NCBI GenBank assembly: GCA_027061995.1
Contig: JAMOUT010000072.1
Span: 1-7,802, forward strand
Length of the DNA: 7,802 nt
Direction of reading: 5' to 3'
Source: Candidatus Aminicenantota bacterium
GTDB lineage: Bacteria; Acidobacteriota; Aminicenantia; JAMOAD01
The notes below the pieces were generated by a model. It did no database searches. It saw nothing but the letters and a program-made list of their open reading frames with translations, and was not told the origin of the DNA. This document shows, piece by piece, positions 5,301 through 7,802 of the stretch; position 1 is the first letter of the stretch, and the number at the start of each line of letters is the position of its first letter. A program made the position numbers and the translations under genes.

Positions 5301-6359
5301 ATGAGAAAATTAACGAGAGAGATAACAGTGGGAGATGTTAAAATAGGGGGAAATAATCCTATTGTTGTTCAAACAATGAATTCTCTTCCTCTTTCAGATG
5401 TTAAAGGAAATATAAATCAGATTATTGAAACGGTCAGATACGGAAATGAAATCATTAGGGTGGCTCTTCCCGATTTTGATCAGATAAATTATTTTAAAGA
5501 GATAGTTAAAAATTCCCCTATCCCTGTTATAGCTGATATCCATTTTCATCATAAACTTGTGATGGAAGCTCTTAAAGCGGGAGCAAAGGGGATAAGAATT
5601 AATCCGGGAAATTTCGGTTCGAAAAAAAATCTTACGGATATTATAAAAGGGGCGAAAGATTATGGAGCCGCAATAAGGGTCGGAGTAAACAGCGGCTCTC
5701 TTGATAAAAATATATTGAAAACATATGGAGAAAGATCTGCCGAGGCTCTTGTATTCAGCGCTCTTGAATTTATAAAAATATTTGAAGATAATGGTTTTTT
5801 TAATATGAAAATCTCACTTAAATCATCCGATGTGAGGACTACAATCAAAGCTTATAAGATGTTTTCCGAAAGAAGCGAATACCCTTTGCATATAGGTGTT
5901 ACCGAAGCAGGCCCTATTCCCGAAGGTATTATCAAATCATCTGTTGCACTCGGCAATCTTTTGCTTGACGGGATAGGTGATACTATCAGAATATCACTTA
6001 CCGCACCGCCTGAGGAAGAGGTTCGCACATGTTGGAATCTTCTCGGCTCTCTTGACATAAGAAGAAAATATCCCGAAATAATCTCATGCCCGTTATGCGG
6101 TAGGGCAAGTATAAGGTTTGAGGAAAAGCTCAAGGAGATGATTCCCGAAATTAAAAAAAGAAAACTCCCGATAAAAGTGGCGATTATGGGTTGCGAGGTA
6201 AATGGTCCCGGAGAGGCGAAAGAGGCTGATTTAGGGATAGCTTTTTCCCATAAGATTGCATATCTTTTTAAAAATGGTAATATATACAAAAAAGGGGAGG
6301 AGGATAAAATTCTAAATGAATTTTTGGAAATATTAAAACGGATGGAATCAGAAACTTAA
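5301..6359 (+). CDS. ispG: 4-hydroxy-3-methylbut-2-en-1-yl diphosphate synthase
   Basis: IspG (GcpE) reductively converts methylerythritol cyclodiphosphate to HMBPP, the penultimate step of the MEP isoprenoid pathway, using a 4Fe-4S cluster. At 352 residues it is the short bacterial form without the plant/Chlamydia insert. The TIM-barrel half shows GGNNPIVVQTMNS (16-28), ADIHFHHK (78-85) and GIRINPGNFG (97-106). The cluster half shows CPLC (Cys263, Cys266), MGCEVNGPGEA (296-306) with Cys298 and Glu305, and ADLGIAF (309-315). These are the three Cys and one Glu ligands of the family. ATG 5301 is the best start because the next in-frame option, GTG 5328, would cut into the first strand. It is transcribed alone from its own promoter and an AT-rich hairpin follows. 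The cluster implies oxygen sensitivity. Confidence 0.95.
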   Translation: MRKLTREITVGDVKIGGNNPIVVQTMNSLPLSDVKGNINQIIETVRYGNEIIRVALPDFDQINYFKEIVKNSPIPVIADIHFHHKLVMEALKAGAKGIRINPGNFGSKKNLTDIIKGAKDYGAAIRVGVNSGSLDKNILKTYGERSAEALVFSALEFIKIFEDNGFFNMKISLKSSDVRTTIKAYKMFSERSEYPLHIGVTEAGPIPEGIIKSSVALGNLLLDGIGDTIRISLTAPPEEEVRTCWNLLGSLDIRRKYPEIISCPLCGRASIRFEEKLKEMIPEIKKRKLPIKVAIMGCEVNGPGEAKEADLGIAFSHKIAYLFKNGNIYKKGEEDKILNEFLEILKRMESET

Positions 6360-6389
6360 AAGATTCGGGTTTTATTCTATACTTATATG

Positions 6390-6427
6390 ATAATTTAATT
6401 ATTGAAATAATTAAATTGTAATATTTT
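6390..6427 (+). terminator. AT-only hairpin with T-run after ispG, candidate terminator
   Basis: AATTTAATTAT (6392-6402) and ATAATTAAATT (6407-6417) form a perfect 11-bp stem with a four-base loop, extended by a U-G and an A-U pair. A short T-run (6424-6428) follows within ten bases. The stem contains no G-C pair, so it would be a weak intrinsic terminator. It is placed correctly, 30 bases after the ispG stop and before the next promoter. Confidence 0.35.
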
Positions 6428-6473
6428 TAAGGAACAACAATAAAGAGGGGAATAAATAACAGAAAAAAAAGTT

Positions 6474-6502
6474 TTGCAAAAGAGTCCCATAAATAGTAAA
6501 AT
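6474..6502 (+). promoter_or_regulatory. Sigma-70 promoter of ymdB-xseA
   Basis: TTGCAA (6474-6479) is followed after exactly 17 bases by TAAAAT (6497-6502). Transcription would start near 6509, leaving a leader of about 17 bases that contains the AAGGAG Shine-Dalgarno (6515-6520) five bases before the ATG at 6526. Confidence 0.6.
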
Positions 6503-6525
6503 ATGTCAGTAAAAAAGGAGCAATT

Positions 6526-7320
6526 ATGAAAGATTATATAAGAATTCTTATGCTGGGAGATATAATAGGAAAAACCGGTAGAAATTCGGTCGGATATTTT
6601 CTCCCTCATTTAAAACAAAAGTATGAAATCGATATGGTGGGTGCTAACGGGGAAAATATTGCGGGAGGATTCGGTATAACCGAGAAAACAGTCAGAGATG
6701 TTTACGGGAAAGGGGTTGATTTTTTAACCTCGGGAAATCATATTTGGGATAAAAAAGATGGTTTGGATCTTCTTGACAGAGATTCCCGTATAGTCAGACC
6801 TGCCAATTATCCCGAAGGGGTTCCGGGGAGAGGTTTTACGATTCTTGAAAAAGCCGGAGTTAAAATAGGGATATTGAATCTTCAAGGAAGAAAATTTTTA
6901 TCGGAAGTTGATTCCCCCTATTTAATAGCTGACAGAGAGTTGGAAAAACTTAAGGAAGAAGGGGTGAATGTCATCCTTGTTGATATGCATGCGGAAGTTA
7001 CTTCCGAGAAAGTTGCTCTCGGATGGTATCTTGACGGAAGAGTCTCTGTTGTTGTCGGAACTCATACACATGTTCAAACCGCTGATCTCAGAATACTGCC
7101 TGAAGGGACCGCATATATAACGGATCTTGGTATGTGTGGCGGAAGGGATTCCGTTATAGGGATGAAAAGGGAGATTGCGATAGACAGATTTCTTACTCTT
7201 ATGCCCATTAGATTTGAGGTAGCTAAAGGTGCTATAATGATTAATGGTGTTATGGTTGATATTGATAAAAAAACAGGCAAAGCGATAAGAGTGGAAAGAA
7301 TATGGGAAGAGAAAGAGTAA
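6526..7320 (+). CDS. YmdB-family metallophosphoesterase
   Basis: The 264-residue protein belongs to the TIGR00282/YmdB calcineurin-like phosphoesterases, which form a dinuclear metal site. Bacillus subtilis YmdB hydrolyses 2',3'- and 3',5'-cyclic AMP and affects biofilm and motility decisions. The metal ligands are visible in order: GD (Asp12), NGEN (Glu43, Asn44), GNH (Asn71, His72), DMHAE (His155) and GTHTHV (His180, His182). ITDLGMCGGRDSVIG (198-212) is characteristic of the family. The start at 6526 follows AAGGAG (6515-6520). No signal peptide is seen. Its 3' end overlaps xseA by 19 bases, so the pair is probably co-transcribed. The cellular role in this organism is unknown. Confidence 0.9.
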   Translation: MKDYIRILMLGDIIGKTGRNSVGYFLPHLKQKYEIDMVGANGENIAGGFGITEKTVRDVYGKGVDFLTSGNHIWDKKDGLDLLDRDSRIVRPANYPEGVPGRGFTILEKAGVKIGILNLQGRKFLSEVDSPYLIADRELEKLKEEGVNVILVDMHAEVTSEKVALGWYLDGRVSVVVGTHTHVQTADLRILPEGTAYITDLGMCGGRDSVIGMKREIAIDRFLTLMPIRFEVAKGAIMINGVMVDIDKKTGKAIRVERIWEEKE

Positions 7321-7802
7321 TTGATGATAAGATATATAGTGTAAGTGAAATAAATCTGATAATAAAAGCTCAGCTTGAGTATAGTTTTTATAATATAAGA
7401 ATTTCTGGTGAAATTTCAAATTTCACGAAATATTCCTCCGGTCATCTTTATTTTGATATAAAAGATGATAAAAGTAAAATAAAATGTGTTATGTTTAAAT
7501 CTTATGCCTTGAAATTAAAAGAGGAGATTAAAGAGGGGGATCATATAATCGTTAAAGGGAGGATAACCCTTTATGAGGTTAGAGGGGATATTCAGGTTAT
7601 AGTTGAAAAAATCGAAAAATCGGGCAAAGGGGAGCTTTTTAAAAAATTTGAGGAATTAAAGGAAAAACTTAAAAAAGAGGGGCTTTTTGATGAAAAACAT
7701 AAGAAAAAACTACCGTTTTTTCCGAGAAAAATAGGGGTTGTTACCTCAAGAGACGGAGCCGCCATTATGGATATTTTGAGGGTTATATCAAGAAGATTTT
7801 CG
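7302..7802 (+). CDS. xseA: Exonuclease VII large subunit, 5' part (truncated by window edge)
   Basis: The first 167 codons are present and the frame is open to the window end. XseA with XseB forms exonuclease VII, which degrades single-stranded DNA from both ends to oligonucleotides in repair. The N-terminal OB fold is clear: YSVSEIN (12-18), ISGEISN (34-40), GHLYFDIKD (47-55), IKCVMFK (60-66) and the VKGRITLYEVRGDIQ segment (84-98). The linker LKKEGLFD (123-130) and the start of the catalytic domain, KIGVVTSRDGAAIMDIL (143-159), follow. ATG 7302 lies inside the end of ymdB and has only a weak AAAG-type site, consistent with coupling. xseB is expected downstream but not seen. Confidence 0.93.
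   Translation, partial: MGRERVIDDKIYSVSEINLIIKAQLEYSFYNIRISGEISNFTKYSSGHLYFDIKDDKSKIKCVMFKSYALKLKEEIKEGDHIIVKGRITLYEVRGDIQVIVEKIEKSGKGELFKKFEELKEKLKKEGLFDEKHKKKLPFFPRKIGVVTSRDGAAIMDILRVISRRFS

Noticed and set aside
5852-6289. Long minus-strand frame opposite ispG
   Set aside because: It is antisense to strongly conserved IspG motifs, has no ribosome-binding site and resembles no known family; it is a shadow frame.
6922-7419. Long minus-strand frame opposite ymdB and xseA
   Set aside because: It spans two well-supported genes on the other strand, and its His/Tyr/Phe/Ser-rich composition is typical of an antisense frame.

Overview
This window is a piece of an AT-rich bacterial chromosome. The bacterial assignment rests on an Hfq-type RNA chaperone, IspG of the MEP isoprenoid pathway, a YmdB-type phosphoesterase and exonuclease VII. 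A phosphofructokinase with the active-site signature of the pyrophosphate-dependent type suggests an energy-frugal, probably anaerobic, organism. I cannot name the phylum from the sequence. Most of the window is ordinary, tightly packed housekeeping DNA.

Positions 1-920 are the accessory-looking part. They hold the tail of an upstream gene (to 53), a strong Shine-Dalgarno and short ORF that run straight into a GC-richer block of repeats (about 100-499), and a 3' remnant of a PKD-like gene (about 601-738). A promoter region for the next operon follows. The repeat block contains a 21-bp imperfect hairpin that pairs better in plus-strand RNA, three direct copies of a 48-54 bp unit, and one inverted copy of the unit core. 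No gene in it convinces me.

Positions 849-4821 look like one five-gene operon on the plus strand: hfq-like, pdxA (vitamin B6 synthesis), pgeF (laccase-domain nucleoside enzyme), a PPi-type phosphofructokinase, and an eIF2B-alpha/beta/delta-like protein. The first three overlap, the fourth follows after 17 bases with a strong ribosome-binding site, and the fifth starts within 15 bases of the fourth's stop.

Positions 4827-5215 on the minus strand hold a minimal nucleotidyltransferase (MNT, antitoxin type). Directly upstream is a 29-codon ORF that looks like the N-terminus of a HEPN toxin. I read this as a decayed HEPN/MNT toxin-antitoxin locus that kept the antitoxin-type half.

Positions 5225-5295 carry two divergent extended -10 promoters (TGNTATAAT). 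The plus-strand one ends five bases before the ispG start codon, so ispG (5301-6359) is probably read from a leaderless mRNA. After an AT-only hairpin and a well-formed promoter (6474-6502) come ymdB (6526-7320) and the 5' part of xseA (7302 to the window end), overlapping by 19 bases.

I did not find a clear new multi-gene system. The best leads are the decayed HEPN/MNT locus, the leaderless ispG promoter, the divergent Hfq at the head of a metabolic operon, the PFK/eIF2B-like pair, and the structured repeat block at the left end.
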